In this document: positions 16,526-26,544 of the stretch, piece by piece
Layout of the letters: every line of letters starts with the position of its first letter
How positions within the stretch are numbered: the first letter of the stretch is position 1
Source of the DNA: Mesobacillus persicus
Lineage (GTDB): Bacteria > Bacillota > Bacilli > Bacillales > Cytobacillaceae
Assembly: GCF_900109925.1 (NCBI RefSeq)
Contig: NZ_FOBW01000005.1
Location: 207,954 to 271,953 of the forward strand
Reading direction: 5' to 3'
DNA: 64,000 nucleotides
The notes under the pieces: model-generated
Database searches by the model: none
The model's input: the letters and a program-made list of their open reading frames with translations, nothing else
Told to the model about the DNA's origin: nothing
Program-made: the position numbers and the translations under genes

Positions 16526-18499
16526 TTATTTAATTACAGGAACACTTTCCTTTGGCCCCTTCTCACGCTTCATATAGCGATATTCCAACAGACTTTTCAA
16601 AATACTTATTTCCTGTAATAATTCCGCTCCAACATTCGTTTCGAGAACCTTTTTTCGTTCAAGCTCTTTGTCTACCACCCTTTTGACGGACAAAACATCT
16701 GTGCCGTTGAGTAGTACCTCTTCTTTCGAATTGAAATGTTGATGGGCGACAAGCTGCATGCCGAAGCTATTATATAATAACGTATAACCAGCAATACCCG
16801 TTGTGGATTGATAAGCCTTTGAAAAGCCGCCATCAATGACAATCATCATTCCATTTGCTTTAATTGGATTTTCTCCATTGATTTCTTTAACAGGTGTATG
16901 TCCATTGATAATATGACCTTGATTGGGGTCAAGATCAAACTCTGTTAGGATGCTACGACACGTTTCTTCATTTTCACGTAAATAGTAATAAGGGTTCTTC
17001 ATTTCTTTATGGGTGGTCTTATCTTTAATGAAATACCTTTCAAAGGTGGTCATTTCTCTTTTACCAAAAAGAGAGGAATATTGACCTGTCCATAAATACC
17101 AGACCATATCTGTCGCAAGATCATCTGTCTCTTCAGGATGTGCAAACGCATGGCGTAAATAATGTTCGAAAATATCCAGCAATTCACGACCTGCATAGGT
17201 TTTGTTTTCAATCATCATTTTTTCCATATTTCCTTCTTCATCCAAAGGAATACAGCCGTGTATAAGCAAGTTTCCGTTATATTTCAAATAAAGACTGCCT
17301 TTTTTTATCAGAAAATTCATATGTCTGGCGAGCTTTTCTGAATGCTGAACCGAAAATAACAACTTGTCCATCACTTGTGCTTCTTCCTCCAAGAGCTGAT
17401 CTGGCTGCAAAGGGTTCACGGTTTCAAAGCAAGTATTCTCAAGTGGATAAGCAGTACCACGAATCCATACTTCCTTTTTATCATAATCGACTTTCTCCAG
17501 TAAAAGTCTTTCAGACATGTCAAAATTAGGTCGCCTCTTAATAATTGGGCTTTCAAGTTTAAACTGAATCATCGCAATCGCTTGATGAATTTTCGTAATC
17601 TGTAGTTTTTCTTCCTCGGAGATGGTTTCACCTGGTTGGACTTTTGGTCTAAAGACCGGATTATCTTGATAATACTTTTCCGCCAGATTCAGCAGTGGTC
17701 TAAGATTAATTCCATACACATCTTCAATAATATCCAAATTATTATAACGAGCACAAATCCGAATAATATTCGCAAGGCAAACCTTTGAACCCGCAAAGGC
17801 ACCAATCCATAGGACATCATGATTTCCCCACTGAATATCAACCGAATGATGTTGAATGAGCGCCTCCATAATTTTATCAGGCTCAGGTCCACGATCGTAA
17901 ATATCCCCTACCACATGAAGGTGATCAACAACCAATCTCTGCGTCGTATAGGCCAGACCGGTAATCAGCTTATCCGCTTGACCGAGAGATATAATTTGTT
18001 GAACAATTTTTGTATAATAAGGTTCCTTAAAATTGGTGAATTCATCTGCTTTGTATAGAAGCTCTTCGATAATATAAACAAACTGACTAGGCAATGCTTT
18101 ACGTAATTTCGATCGGGTATATTTAGAGGAGGCATAAGAAATGAGTTTAATCATCCGCTCAATGATCACTGTATACCATTGATGTAATTCCTGTTCATTG
18201 TCAAACCCATTCTTAATTAACTTTATTTTTTCCTCAGGATAGTAAACCAAGGTTGCAAATTCTTTTATCTCTTTTTCCGTTAATACCTTTTTATAAAGAT
18301 CTTCAATTTTCTCTTTTACCTTCCCCGAGCCATTTCTTAACACGTGTTGAAATGCTTGATATTCCCCGTGTAAATCACTAACGAAATGCTCTGTCCCCTT
18401 TGGTAGATTAAGGATGGCTTCTAGATTAATAATTTCAGTAACTACTTTTTCTTCGTTATCATATTTTTGTGCCAGCAAATCTAGGTACTTTGTATTCAC
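16526..18499 (-). CDS. fbp: Fructose-1,6-bisphosphatase, class III
   Basis: 657 residues, the usual size of the Firmicute class III enzyme. Metallophosphatase motifs are visible: [13 protein letters not shown] near residue 40, [60 protein letters not shown]. It hydrolyses fructose-1,6-bisphosphate in gluconeogenesis in the cytoplasm and uses Mn2+. The start is a GTG (18499) with GGGAGG 8 nt upstream; residues 1-10 read [10 protein letters not shown]. Monocistronic with a strong terminator. Confidence 0.97.
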   Translation of the reverse strand: MNTKYLDLLAQKYDNEEKVVTEIINLEAILNLPKGTEHFVSDLHGEYQAFQHVLRNGSGKVKEKIEDLYKKVLTEKEIKEFATLVYYPEEKIKLIKNGFDNEQELHQWYTVIIERMIKLISYASSKYTRSKLRKALPSQFVYIIEELLYKADEFTNFKEPYYTKIVQQIISLGQADKLITGLAYTTQRLVVDHLHVVGDIYDRGPEPDKIMEALIQHHSVDIQWGNHDVLWIGAFAGSKVCLANIIRICARYNNLDIIEDVYGINLRPLLNLAEKYYQDNPVFRPKVQPGETISEEEKLQITKIHQAIAMIQFKLESPIIKRRPNFDMSERLLLEKVDYDKKEVWIRGTAYPLENTCFETVNPLQPDQLLEEEAQVMDKLLFSVQHSEKLARHMNFLIKKGSLYLKYNGNLLIHGCIPLDEEGNMEKMMIENKTYAGRELLDIFEHYLRHAFAHPEETDDLATDMVWYLWTGQYSSLFGKREMTTFERYFIKDKTTHKEMKNPYYYLRENEETCRSILTEFDLDPNQGHIINGHTPVKEINGENPIKANGMMIVIDGGFSKAYQSTTGIAGYTLLYNSFGMQLVAHQHFNSKEEVLLNGTDVLSVKRVVDKELERKKVLETNVGAELLQEISILKSLLEYRYMKREKGPKESVPVIK

Positions 18500-18636
18500 T
18501 AGTTAAGCCTCCCTTTCCTGATTCGTCATGTTACCTCAAAGTAATGCTTCCATTATAAGAGAACTTTTTAATAAAATTATAACATTAATAATATACTATT
18601 CTGCAATTTCATTTTATTTTTCATCTAAAGAATTGG

Positions 18637-18726
18637 GGACAGTCCCTTGTCCATTGGACCGGCAACTTAGGCCGTAAAATCCATGTCGGTCCGAGGACAG
18701 CTGGGACAAGGTATTTTGTCCCTCTA
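18637..18726. repeat. Compound inverted-repeat element in the fbp/doxX intergenic region
   Basis: Outer GGGACAGTCCC and GGGACAAGG...TTGTCCC, inner TGTCC-GGACCG pairing with CGGTCC-GGACA about 35 nt away. The 316-nt gap between divergent fbp and doxX holds this element and little else. Related GGGACAAG-type fragments occur near 53640, 54775 and 54955. Confidence 0.5.
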
Positions 18727-18815
18727 ATAAAATCCTGAAATTTGACCTCAATCACGGTAATAGATGAATTGGCTCGTTAAAATAAGCGTATAGAAAATAA
18801 AAGGAGAATTTCATC

Positions 18816-19346
18816 ATGAGAAAACATTTAAATGGAAGAATAGTAGCACTTGGGCTATCGGCCCTACGAATTTGGTTAGGTGTTCAATGGCTACAGGCAG
18901 GTTATTCTAAACTTGGATCTGAATTTGATGCAAGTGGGTTTTTACATGGAGCAATTGCAAGTGCTAGTGGAGAGAATCCTAGAGTTCAAGGTTGGTATGC
19001 CAGCTTCCTCGAAGGAGTTGCGTTACCAAATATCGAGTTATTTAACATTCTTGTCCCATGGGGAGAACTTCTAGTTGGCTTGGGATTAATTTCAGGATTA
19101 GCGACAGTTCCTGCGTTAATTGCTGGTGCTTTCATGAATGCGAACTTTATCATGGCCGGCGTTGGGTTTTCTAGCCTAGATGGACAGCTATTCGTCATAG
19201 CAATGATTCTATTATTAATTGGAAAAAGTAGATATTACTATGGCCTCGATCGCTTTGTTATCCCGTATTTTAAAAAGCATTTTCTCTCAAAAAGAGGTAT
19301 GTTAGAAATCAAAGGGAAAGACACAGGGACAGGTTCCTTGTCTTAG
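18816..19346 (+). CDS. DoxX family membrane protein
   Basis: 176 residues, four hydrophobic segments. ALRIWLGVQWLQAGYSKLG near the N-terminus, VPWGELLVGLGLISGLATVP in the middle and FMNANFIMAGVG are typical of the DoxX/DoxD (TQO small subunit) family as found in Gram-positives. The family is linked to thiosulfate oxidation or redox control in other organisms; role here is not known. AAAGGAG precedes the ATG. Single gene followed by a long terminator. Confidence 0.9.
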   Translation: MRKHLNGRIVALGLSALRIWLGVQWLQAGYSKLGSEFDASGFLHGAIASASGENPRVQGWYASFLEGVALPNIELFNILVPWGELLVGLGLISGLATVPALIAGAFMNANFIMAGVGFSSLDGQLFVIAMILLLIGKSRYYYGLDRFVIPYFKKHFLSKRGMLEIKGKDTGTGSLS

Positions 19347-19390
19347 TAATATTTGGATAAGCAATGGGCTGCCTTCAAACATCGAGATAC

Positions 19391-19440
19391 AAAAAAGAGA
19401 CGAATTCAAGTATATGTTCTTGAACTTGTCTCTTTTTTTT
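19391..19440 (+). terminator. Terminator of doxX
   Basis: AGAGAC-AATTCAAG and CTTGAA-TTGTCTCT arms with a short loop and eight T. Confidence 0.9.
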
Positions 19441-19499
19441 ATTGGAAACAGTAATTGTGGCATATTGAGTTTTCTTGTCACAGAAATAGGTCACATAGG

Positions 19500-20291
19500 T
19501 TACCTTTCACTTCTAGCATTGCTATCTAATACTCTGTCTAGTTCCAAAATAATATCGATTAATTCTGCGGAATTATGATAGATTTCTTCTTGAGCGTGTG
19601 CGGTATTATTCCTTAATGTCTCTATATTTTTGAAAAATTCCCTACACCTGCTTTTAGATTCAAAGCCTAGTTGTTCCGTTAACTTATCCGTTTTTACGAC
19701 GATTGTTCCCTTATCAGCTAATTGGGTATTATCCAATAAGGTTAAAGCTTCATTTTTTTCAATTCGAATGTTCAACATTTCCTCTGCTTTATTGAGCCTT
19801 TCCTTCGAAATCTTCTCTTTCCAACTTTCATTCGGATATTCTTCTCTTATGAGTGAAATCAATAGCATTTCTAAAAGAGAAATCAAACTAAAGGCCAACA
19901 TCCGAATAGGTTGTTTTTGCAAATCAGCAAAGGTCACAATTTTCGTCACTCTATTCCTCTCTAAAACAAAAAGATAATTTTTATTTTGGAGAATTTCTAG
20001 CAATTCGATTAAAGAAGTAGAATCAGAAACGAGATCCCCCGAGTGAAAAGTTTGATAATTGTCCTCAACCTTCCCATCTGTCAGCCTATCTCGCAAAACA
20101 TAACCAATTATCTTCCCATTCTCTTCTACTCCATAGATATCAAAGTCCTTCTCGGTCATTTCTTGTTTGATTGCAGGGGAAGAGTCGTGAAGATTACATG
20201 TAGTAAGATCCTCAGCAAGCAGGTCCACACTTAAGTTTTTTTCATAGATAACCTTTAATTTCTCATATCCTTTATTGGTTTTAGCTTTCAT
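19500..20291 (-). CDS. CBS-like domain fused to HEPN-like domain with RX4H motif
   Basis: 263 residues in two parts. Residues about 20-130 look like a CBS pair (FDIYGVEENGKIIGYVLRDR, then SDSTSLIELLEILQNKNYLF VLERNRVTKIVTFADLQ). Residues 131-258 are all-helical and contain LRNNTAHAQ, with Arg227-x4-His232, the RX4-6H signature of HEPN ribonucleases. No membrane segment or signal. AGGAAATGTAGGAA precedes the start. The upstream GNAT gene ends 48 nt before it on the same strand, so the two may be co-transcribed. CBS domains usually bind adenine nucleotides and could gate the HEPN part. RNase activity is inference from the motif. Confidence 0.65.
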   Translation of the reverse strand: MKAKTNKGYEKLKVIYEKNLSVDLLAEDLTTCNLHDSSPAIKQEMTEKDFDIYGVEENGKIIGYVLRDRLTDGKVEDNYQTFHSGDLVSDSTSLIELLEILQNKNYLFVLERNRVTKIVTFADLQKQPIRMLAFSLISLLEMLLISLIREEYPNESWKEKISKERLNKAEEMLNIRIEKNEALTLLDNTQLADKGTIVVKTDKLTEQLGFESKSRCREFFKNIETLRNNTAHAQEEIYHNSAELIDIILELDRVLDSNARSER

Positions 20292-20338
20292 TTCCTACAT
20301 TTCCTTCCTTATAAGGGTCGCCCCCGCTGTGATCCTAT

Positions 20339-20878
20339 TTATGCATTTATTTTATGATTCATATGATATAAAACATGCTTATGTAAGTGACTATCTTTCT
20401 CCACTTTCGGGTGATTGAACGTTTTCACAAAATTCATCCCGATTTTTTTCATTACGTTTTTGGAAGGTTGATTTGTATCGGCTGTGAAACTATAAATTTC
20501 GCTAAAACCCAATTCGTTGAATCCATAGCGCAAACAGGCTTCCGCTCCCTCAGTTGCATATCCTTTTCCCCATGCCTCTTTCTTCAAACGCCAGCCAATC
20601 TCTATGCACGGTGTAAAGTCAGACTCAAATAAAGCCCGATGAAATCCAATAAATCCAATAAACTCTTTATTTACCTTTTCTTCCACTGCATATAAACCAA
20701 ATCCACATTCCTTAAACTCGGATAAAATGGAATGATAGAAACTAAGTGTTTCTTCGTTTGATAAGGTTTTAGGAAAATGCCTCATAACCTCTTCATCTGC
20801 ATTTAATTGACTAAACGGTTCTAAATCTGTTTCTAGCCAATCGCGAAATCGTAATCTCGACGTTTCTAAATAGATCAT
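20339..20878 (-). CDS. GNAT acetyltransferase, RimJ/RimL type
   Basis: 179 residues. MIYLETSRLRFRDWLETDLE opens the protein as in RimJ/RimL-like members; CIEIGWRLKKEAWGKGYATEG AEACLRYGF is the acetyl-CoA binding motif A (here in the W-G-x-G-Y-A-T-E-G form), followed by SFTADTNQPSKNVMKKIGM (motif B). GGAGG lies 5 nt before the ATG. Substrate unknown. A decayed fragment related to the middle of this gene lies at 26545-26632. Confidence 0.9.
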   Translation of the reverse strand: MIYLETSRLRFRDWLETDLEPFSQLNADEEVMRHFPKTLSNEETLSFYHSILSEFKECGFGLYAVEEKVNKEFIGFIGFHRALFESDFTPCIEIGWRLKKEAWGKGYATEGAEACLRYGFNELGFSEIYSFTADTNQPSKNVMKKIGMNFVKTFNHPKVEKDSHLHKHVLYHMNHKINA

Positions 20879-21245
20879 TTTAACCTCCGAGAGAAGTTTA
20901 ATTAGATAATTTAGTTTATCATAATCACCAGCATCGTTACGAATTTAAAAGGAAGGATGGGGTGGGAAGGTCAACGCACCAATAATTACAGACTTCTGGC
21001 CTACAGTGATTGGTCATATTTTTTCCATTGCATATAATCATAAAAGCTATAGTTCGCTCCAGCAGGGTTGACCGAAGGAACAAGGAAAGGAGCTCTAGGG
21101 TATTAACCAACTGCTTCGTTTCACCATCATGTGCAAGTTTCGTAGCAAACGTTCAGCTGTTTCAATTGTAACTAGTGGAGTGAGCACTCCCGAGCATGCT
21201 CCTGCGCATAGCCTAAACACCATCAACTCGGGAACCTATTAACGT
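20879..21245. other. Intergenic region with a possible decayed gene
   Basis: On the minus strand, frames reading GVLTPLVTIETAERLLRNLH (about 21130-21195) and APFLVPSVNPAGANYSFYDY (about 21005-21075) look like protein but are separated by stop codons. They may be remnants of one gene of unknown family. No RNA or regulatory element recognised. Confidence 0.3.
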
Positions 21246-21764
21246 TTAAAGTGTTTTCTCAAAACAAATATACTCTTGGTATCCCTCCGGTTTTGTCTTA
21301 AAAGAAACTCTGCCCCTCTTTTGGTAACCAAGATGATGATATAATCGGATCGCATTTTCATTACCTGAAAATGCATCTAATCGAATGCTATTGTATTCTT
21401 TCTCAATAGCAAACTCCTCACATCGTCTAACAAAATCCTTTCCTACCCCCCTGCCTTGGAAGCGAGGATCAACCATTAAAGAGTGAATAATAATCGGGTT
21501 ACTTGCTTGCCATGTCACCAATTCCCACTCTTCTGGCTCCCACTCATTAAGAACAACATGCCCTATTATTTTCGAATCGTTCATTAAAACAAATAAACAT
21601 TCATTTTCTATACATTCTTTAAAATACTCTTTGTTCGGGTATTGGTCATCCCATTGAAATACCCTGTTTTGTATTAATACATTTCGACAATTTAAATAAA
21701 TTTCATTTACTTCATCTAACATGTAATTGGTCGCTGCCATTAACTTATTTGATTTTAAATGCAT
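21246..21764 (-). CDS. GNAT family N-acetyltransferase
   Basis: 172 residues; IIIHSLMVDPRFQGRGVGKD FVRRCEEFA is motif A with the R-G-x-G-x-G/A loop, followed by SIRLDAFSGNENAIRLYHHL GYQKRG, the motif B arm. The N-terminal 30 residues contain the helix LDEVNEIYLNCRNVLI. Substrate unknown. Not related closely to the RimJ/L-type protein nearby. Confidence 0.9.
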   Translation of the reverse strand: MHLKSNKLMAATNYMLDEVNEIYLNCRNVLIQNRVFQWDDQYPNKEYFKECIENECLFVLMNDSKIIGHVVLNEWEPEEWELVTWQASNPIIIHSLMVDPRFQGRGVGKDFVRRCEEFAIEKEYNSIRLDAFSGNENAIRLYHHLGYQKRGRVSFKTKPEGYQEYICFEKTL

Positions 21765-21869
21765 GTTACATCCCCCTTTTCATCCTATCGAAAGCATTAT
21801 TCGACGAAAAAGGATTATTTCCTTCTGCAAGCATAGGCCCCCCTCTATATACTGTGTTTCCAAAGCAAA

Positions 21870-21913
21870 GGGACGGTTCTTATGCTTCCAAAAGGAAGCA
21901 TAAGAACCGTCCC
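21870..21913. repeat. 20-bp-arm palindromic repeat, full copy 1
   Basis: Perfect inverted repeat GGGACGGTTCTTATGCTTCC, loop AAAA, then its exact complement. Located 25 nt downstream of the luciferase-like gene's stop on the minus strand. Confidence 0.9.
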
Positions 21914-21938
21914 CTGTTTACACAGTGTTGTTTTCCTA

Positions 21939-22946
21939 TCACCCAATTATTTCTGCCAAGAGTTGGTGGGAGTGGAGTCGAGCATTGTGGTCATAGACCA
22001 TTGTGCTCACCATGATTTCATCTGCCTTTGTCTCATCTAAGAAGGATTGGAGCTTTCTTTTTACGTTGTTAGGACTTCCGATGATTGTGGAACCTAATTG
22101 TTTTTCTAAAACGGCCTTTTCATATGGGCTCATGAGCTCATCCAAATTCTCTACTGGTGGTTGCAACTGTGTTGGTGTATTCCTCATCATGTTTAGGAAG
22201 CTTTGTTTGATGGAAGTGGCGAGAAATTCTGCTTCCTCATCCGTATCTGCCACGATAACGTTTACTGCTACCATTGCGTAAGGCTCTTTATACTCCTCCG
22301 ACGGTTGGAAGTTGTCATAATACAATTTCAGGGCTGGTAATGTGTTTTCAGGTGAAAAATGACTGGCGAAAGCAAACGGCATGCCGAGTTGTGCTGATAA
22401 CCTTGCACTAAACCCACTAGAACCTAACAACCAAATTGGGATATTGGCTCCTTCCCCAGGGATTGCTCGTACTGGTCCAGAACCCTGAAAATAGGCTTGC
22501 AGTTGCTCTAATTGTTCTGGGAAATCATCGCCATTGGTGTAGTTTGCCCCACGAAGGGCATGGGCCGTTCGTTGGTCTGTTCCCGGTGCACGCCCTAGTC
22601 CTAAATCAATTCTGCCTGGAAACATTGCTTCGAGGGTACCGAATTGCTCCGCGATCACCAATGGCGAATGGTTTGGAAGCATGATTCCACCGGATCCTAC
22701 ACGAATAGTCGAAGTATGCGCCGCTACATGGCCGATGACGACAGATGTTGCAGAGCTTGCTATGCCAGGCATATTATGATGCTCCGCTAACCAGTACCGT
22801 TTATAGCCTAGTTTTTCCGTTAACTGTGCCAGCTCTATTGAGTGTTGGAAGGATTGGCTAGGCGTCCCACCTTGCACAATGGATGCAAGATCAAGGACGG
22901 AAAAAGATATATCTTTGATGGATTTTGTCGGTCTGTTTATTGGCAT
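21939..22946 (-). CDS. LLM-class (luciferase-like) flavin-dependent monooxygenase
   Basis: 335 residues. [20 protein letters not shown] near the N-terminus and [67 protein letters not shown] are conserved blocks of the YvbT/YhbW-like LLM group. These TIM-barrel enzymes use FMNH2 and O2; substrate is unknown. Monocistronic; the palindromic repeat just after the stop may serve as terminator. Confidence 0.92.
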   Translation of the reverse strand: MPINRPTKSIKDISFSVLDLASIVQGGTPSQSFQHSIELAQLTEKLGYKRYWLAEHHNMPGIASSATSVVIGHVAAHTSTIRVGSGGIMLPNHSPLVIAEQFGTLEAMFPGRIDLGLGRAPGTDQRTAHALRGANYTNGDDFPEQLEQLQAYFQGSGPVRAIPGEGANIPIWLLGSSGFSARLSAQLGMPFAFASHFSPENTLPALKLYYDNFQPSEEYKEPYAMVAVNVIVADTDEEAEFLATSIKQSFLNMMRNTPTQLQPPVENLDELMSPYEKAVLEKQLGSTIIGSPNNVKRKLQSFLDETKADEIMVSTMVYDHNARLHSHQLLAEIIG

Positions 22947-23118
22947 AGAATTACCACTTCTTTCTTCTCAATTTACTAGTTGGTGGAGCTTGTTGTGTTG
23001 ACTAGTATAGTTATGCGACCCCATACAAGAGGTTATTACAAAATAATTTATTATTATCATAACAGGAAGAATAGATGATTTAAATTAAGATGACTTAATG
23101 CTTTTTTGGGGAAGCAAA

Positions 23119-23163
23119 GGGACGGTTCTTATGCTTCCTAAAAGGAAGCATAAGAACCGTCCC
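23119..23163. repeat. 20-bp-arm palindromic repeat, full copy 2
   Basis: Arms identical to copy 1, 5-nt loop TAAAA. It ends 4 nt from the stop codon of the PAS-GGDEF-EAL gene. Confidence 0.9.
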
Positions 23164-23167
23164 CAGT

Positions 23168-26100
23168 TTACATTAAAAAGTTCTTTTCAACTTCTTCTTT
23201 TGGTAATGGCTTGCTAAAGAAAAATCCTTGTACTTCTTTACAGTCCATTTCTTTTAACTTGTGAAATTGATCACTAGTCTCAACACCTTCTGCTACCACA
23301 TTTAGCCCAAGTGCCTGTGCAAGTTTTATAACGGCTGAAACAATTATTTCGTTACTTTTGTCTTCAATAATGTTGATCAAAAAGGACTGGTCAATTTTGA
23401 TTGTATTGACTTGGAACTTTTTAATATAGGCTAATGAAGAATAGCCTGTTCCAAAATCATCTATTGCTATTTGAAATCCGATTTCTTTTAATTTGTTTAT
23501 GTTTTCTTGTAAGCCAACATCTTGATCAATGACAGCAGACTCCGTTATTTCTATTTCTAATTTTTGTGGGTCAACATTACACTTATTAATGATTGTCTTA
23601 ACAGTCTCTTGTAAATTCACTTGCAAAAATTGAAGAGCTGAAAAGTTGACGGACATTGTTAAGTCTTTACACCCCATTTTACTCCAAGCCGCTAGTTGCT
23701 TACATGCTGTTTCAAGTACCCATTCTCCTATATTTCCGATTAACCCAGAGTCCTCCGCAATTGAAATAAATTCTCCAGGGGAAATCAATCCGAGTTTTGG
23801 ATGAACCCAACGAATTAACGCCTCTACACCGATGATTTTTAAGTCCTCTGTTCGAATTCGTGGCTGATAATATAAAACAAACTCATTATTTTTAATTGCG
23901 TCTCTTAAATCATTCTGGATAATGAACGTTCTCTCGTTGTTCTTTTTCATGTCATTATCAAAGATCCGGTACGTGTTTTTCCCTGATATTTTTGCTTTAT
24001 ACATAGCTATATCAGCTTTCTTTAGAAGAGATTGCCCATCGTCAGAATCATCCTGATCTATCGCAATTCCTATACTTGTAGTGATGTAAAACTGGTACTG
24101 GTCAATGATAAACGGCTGCCTAAACAAATCAATTATTTTTCCGGTAATTTTTATCACATGATTTACATTAGATATGTCCTTAAGCAAAATGACGAATTCA
24201 TCTCCACCAAATCTCGAGACCGTCCCTATCTCTCCTATTACTTCTCTTAGCAGCTCGGATATCCTAACTAGTAATTGATCTCCCACTTCATGTCCGAGGT
24301 TATCATTTACAGATTTAAAATTATCTAAATCTAGAAAAAGAATGGAGGATCGTAAGTTATTTTCTTTTGATGATTGTACTTCACGGAAAAGCAAATCATT
24401 TAATCCTCGTTTATTTAACAGCTTTGTCAGTTCATCATGATAGGCTAAATGCTCCAATTGTGAAAAGTATTTCTTCTGTGTAGTAATATCCCTTATATTG
24501 ACTACAATTCCTTGCACATTTGGGTTATCTAGTAAATTAGTCGATGTTTGTTCGCAATATAACCATGAACCGTTTTTATGGCGTAACATCAGTTCGGTTT
24601 GAATCGGTACTCCAGGATTGTTTAATACTTTATTAAAAACCTTCTCTGCTTTCTCGATTTCATTTGGATGATTATTATTAAAACCTCTAAGTCCGATAAT
24701 TTCTTCTGGTTTAAAACCTAAAATTCGTTCACTTGAAGGACTTTGATATAAAATAACACCATGTTGATCAACAATACTAATGATATCGCTTGCATACTGA
24801 ACCATTGAACGAAATTTTTCTTCGCTTCGTTTTAATTCATTCTCAACGTTTCTTTTATCGGTAATATCTTGAATTGTACCGATCATATAAGTAGCTTGTC
24901 CGGCTTGATTAAAGAAAACTTCTGCTTGTTGAGTCACATACCTTTCATCTCCATCGGCACGAATAATTTTGTGCTCAATAGAAAAAGGTTTCCCTCTCAG
25001 TGCATTTTCATTTTCCTCATAAACATACTCTCTTTCATCGTGGGGAATAAACTGATAAAATGTATCAACATTGGGTGTGAATTCTTCTGGAGAAACTCCA
25101 AAAATCCGATACGTTTCTTCAGACCAATATAATTTCCCTTCTAGTAGGTTCATTTCCCAGCTACCTAAGTTTGCCATTCTTTGGGATTCTGCTAAAAGCT
25201 TTTCACTCTTTCTTAACAGTCTCTCTTTTTCTTTTCGTTCTGTAATATCAATTCCAACAGAAAGAGTAGCCTTTTCACCATTATAAGTGATCTCCTTACC
25301 AATCGCCTCAACATAAACTTCTCTTCCATTTGGTAAAATGAATTGATATTCGACGTACTTATCTTCAACGTCATCTTTATACGTTTTCATTCTAGAATGA
25401 AACAATCCTTGACTTACTGGATGGATTATTTCTGTAATCGGAAGATTTACTAACTGATCGACAGAATCGAAACCAGTTAACTTCAGTACGGATGGATTTA
25501 CATATAAAATATTTCCATTTTTATGTATAACAATTAAACTAGGCGAAATCTCAACAACACTTCGGTAACGCTCTTCACTCAACGATAAGGTATTTTCTAC
25601 ATTTTTTAATTCCGTAATATCCACGAAACTACCAATCACTTCGGTGACCTTATCCCCCTTAACCAGAGGTGTCAGACGACTAATATAATAGATATCCTTA
25701 ATCTTTCCTTCATGGGATACACTCTTCTTTTCTTCCCATGCTTTTTGAAAACTTTCAATCATACGAGATGTTTCAATCGATTTCCCAAACACTTTTTCAA
25801 CCGATTGGCCAACGAGTTCATTAGAGCCTATTTCAGTTAACAGTTGACCATCCGCCAAAGTGAATATAAATTGATCATCCACTTTTTTATATTTAAAAAT
25901 GAATCCTAGTTGTTGATGAATAATGTTTTTTAATTCCTCTTGAGTTGCATGAAGCTCTTGTTCAAGCTTATTGATCTCAGTTATATCTTTTGCTATTCCA
26001 AAAACACCGGTAACTTTCTGATTAATAATAATTGGGATACTAATTAAATTAAGGTCAAGTATGCTTCCGTCCTTATGGTATATTGAACATTCATAGTGTT

Positions 26101-26431
26101 CAGAATGCCCGTTTAAAACACGTTTAAAGTATGAAATCACTTTTTCTTGGTCTCTTGGGATCAATAATTCAAGAAACGATAACTCCATTAATTCGTTAGA
26201 TGTAAAACCCGAGATTTTTTCACAAGCAGGGTTTACATCCGTAAACTCACCACTCAAATTAATAGAGAAAATGGCATCCGGATGATGTTCATATAACGAT
26301 TGAAAATGCTGGGTTATTTCATTCAATTTACGATCGATATTCTTCCTCTCTATTTTATCCAAACTACCACTCCTCTCACCCCGACCCAGCATGATTGCTA
26401 CTCCAGTTATACCTAAATAAATACCTACCAT
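23168..26431 (-). CDS. Multi-PAS GGDEF-EAL cyclic-di-GMP protein
   Basis: 1087 residues, no strong membrane segment. About five to six PAS domains occupy residues 35-655 (for example HHPDAIFSINLSGEFTDVNP, EISPSLIVIHKNGNILYVNP, YASDIISIVDQHGVILYQSP, with PAC motifs such as VFGIAKDITEINKLEQEL). The GGDEF domain (about 665-830) has intact RFGGDEFVILL but no RxxD inhibitory site four residues upstream (GEIG stands there). The EAL domain (about 845-1085) has GVEALIRW, EITESAVI, DDFGTGYSSL and VVAEGVET, all consistent with an active phosphodiesterase. Either or both activities may operate; net function is not decidable here. Confidence 0.93.
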   Translation of the reverse strand: MVGIYLGITGVAIMLGRGERSGSLDKIERKNIDRKLNEITQHFQSLYEHHPDAIFSINLSGEFTDVNPACEKISGFTSNELMELSFLELLIPRDQEKVISYFKRVLNGHSEHYECSIYHKDGSILDLNLISIPIIINQKVTGVFGIAKDITEINKLEQELHATQEELKNIIHQQLGFIFKYKKVDDQFIFTLADGQLLTEIGSNELVGQSVEKVFGKSIETSRMIESFQKAWEEKKSVSHEGKIKDIYYISRLTPLVKGDKVTEVIGSFVDITELKNVENTLSLSEERYRSVVEISPSLIVIHKNGNILYVNPSVLKLTGFDSVDQLVNLPITEIIHPVSQGLFHSRMKTYKDDVEDKYVEYQFILPNGREVYVEAIGKEITYNGEKATLSVGIDITERKEKERLLRKSEKLLAESQRMANLGSWEMNLLEGKLYWSEETYRIFGVSPEEFTPNVDTFYQFIPHDEREYVYEENENALRGKPFSIEHKIIRADGDERYVTQQAEVFFNQAGQATYMIGTIQDITDKRNVENELKRSEEKFRSMVQYASDIISIVDQHGVILYQSPSSERILGFKPEEIIGLRGFNNNHPNEIEKAEKVFNKVLNNPGVPIQTELMLRHKNGSWLYCEQTSTNLLDNPNVQGIVVNIRDITTQKKYFSQLEHLAYHDELTKLLNKRGLNDLLFREVQSSKENNLRSSILFLDLDNFKSVNDNLGHEVGDQLLVRISELLREVIGEIGTVSRFGGDEFVILLKDISNVNHVIKITGKIIDLFRQPFIIDQYQFYITTSIGIAIDQDDSDDGQSLLKKADIAMYKAKISGKNTYRIFDNDMKKNNERTFIIQNDLRDAIKNNEFVLYYQPRIRTEDLKIIGVEALIRWVHPKLGLISPGEFISIAEDSGLIGNIGEWVLETACKQLAAWSKMGCKDLTMSVNFSALQFLQVNLQETVKTIINKCNVDPQKLEIEITESAVIDQDVGLQENINKLKEIGFQIAIDDFGTGYSSLAYIKKFQVNTIKIDQSFLINIIEDKSNEIIVSAVIKLAQALGLNVVAEGVETSDQFHKLKEMDCKEVQGFFFSKPLPKEEVEKNFLM

Positions 26432-26485
26432 GGTTTAATACCTTTTAATAAAATTCTTCACATTAACAAGGAAGAATATGTACTA

Positions 26486-26530
26486 GGGACGGTTCTCTTG
26501 CTTCCAAAAAGGAAGCAAGAGAACCGTCCC
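26486..26530. repeat. 20-bp-arm palindromic repeat, full copy 3 (variant)
   Basis: GGGACGGTTCTCTTGCTTCC, AAAAA, and exact complement. Two positions differ from copies 1 and 2 in the left arm and are matched by complementary changes in the right arm. Confidence 0.9.
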
Positions 26531-26544
26531 TAGTCATACGTTGT

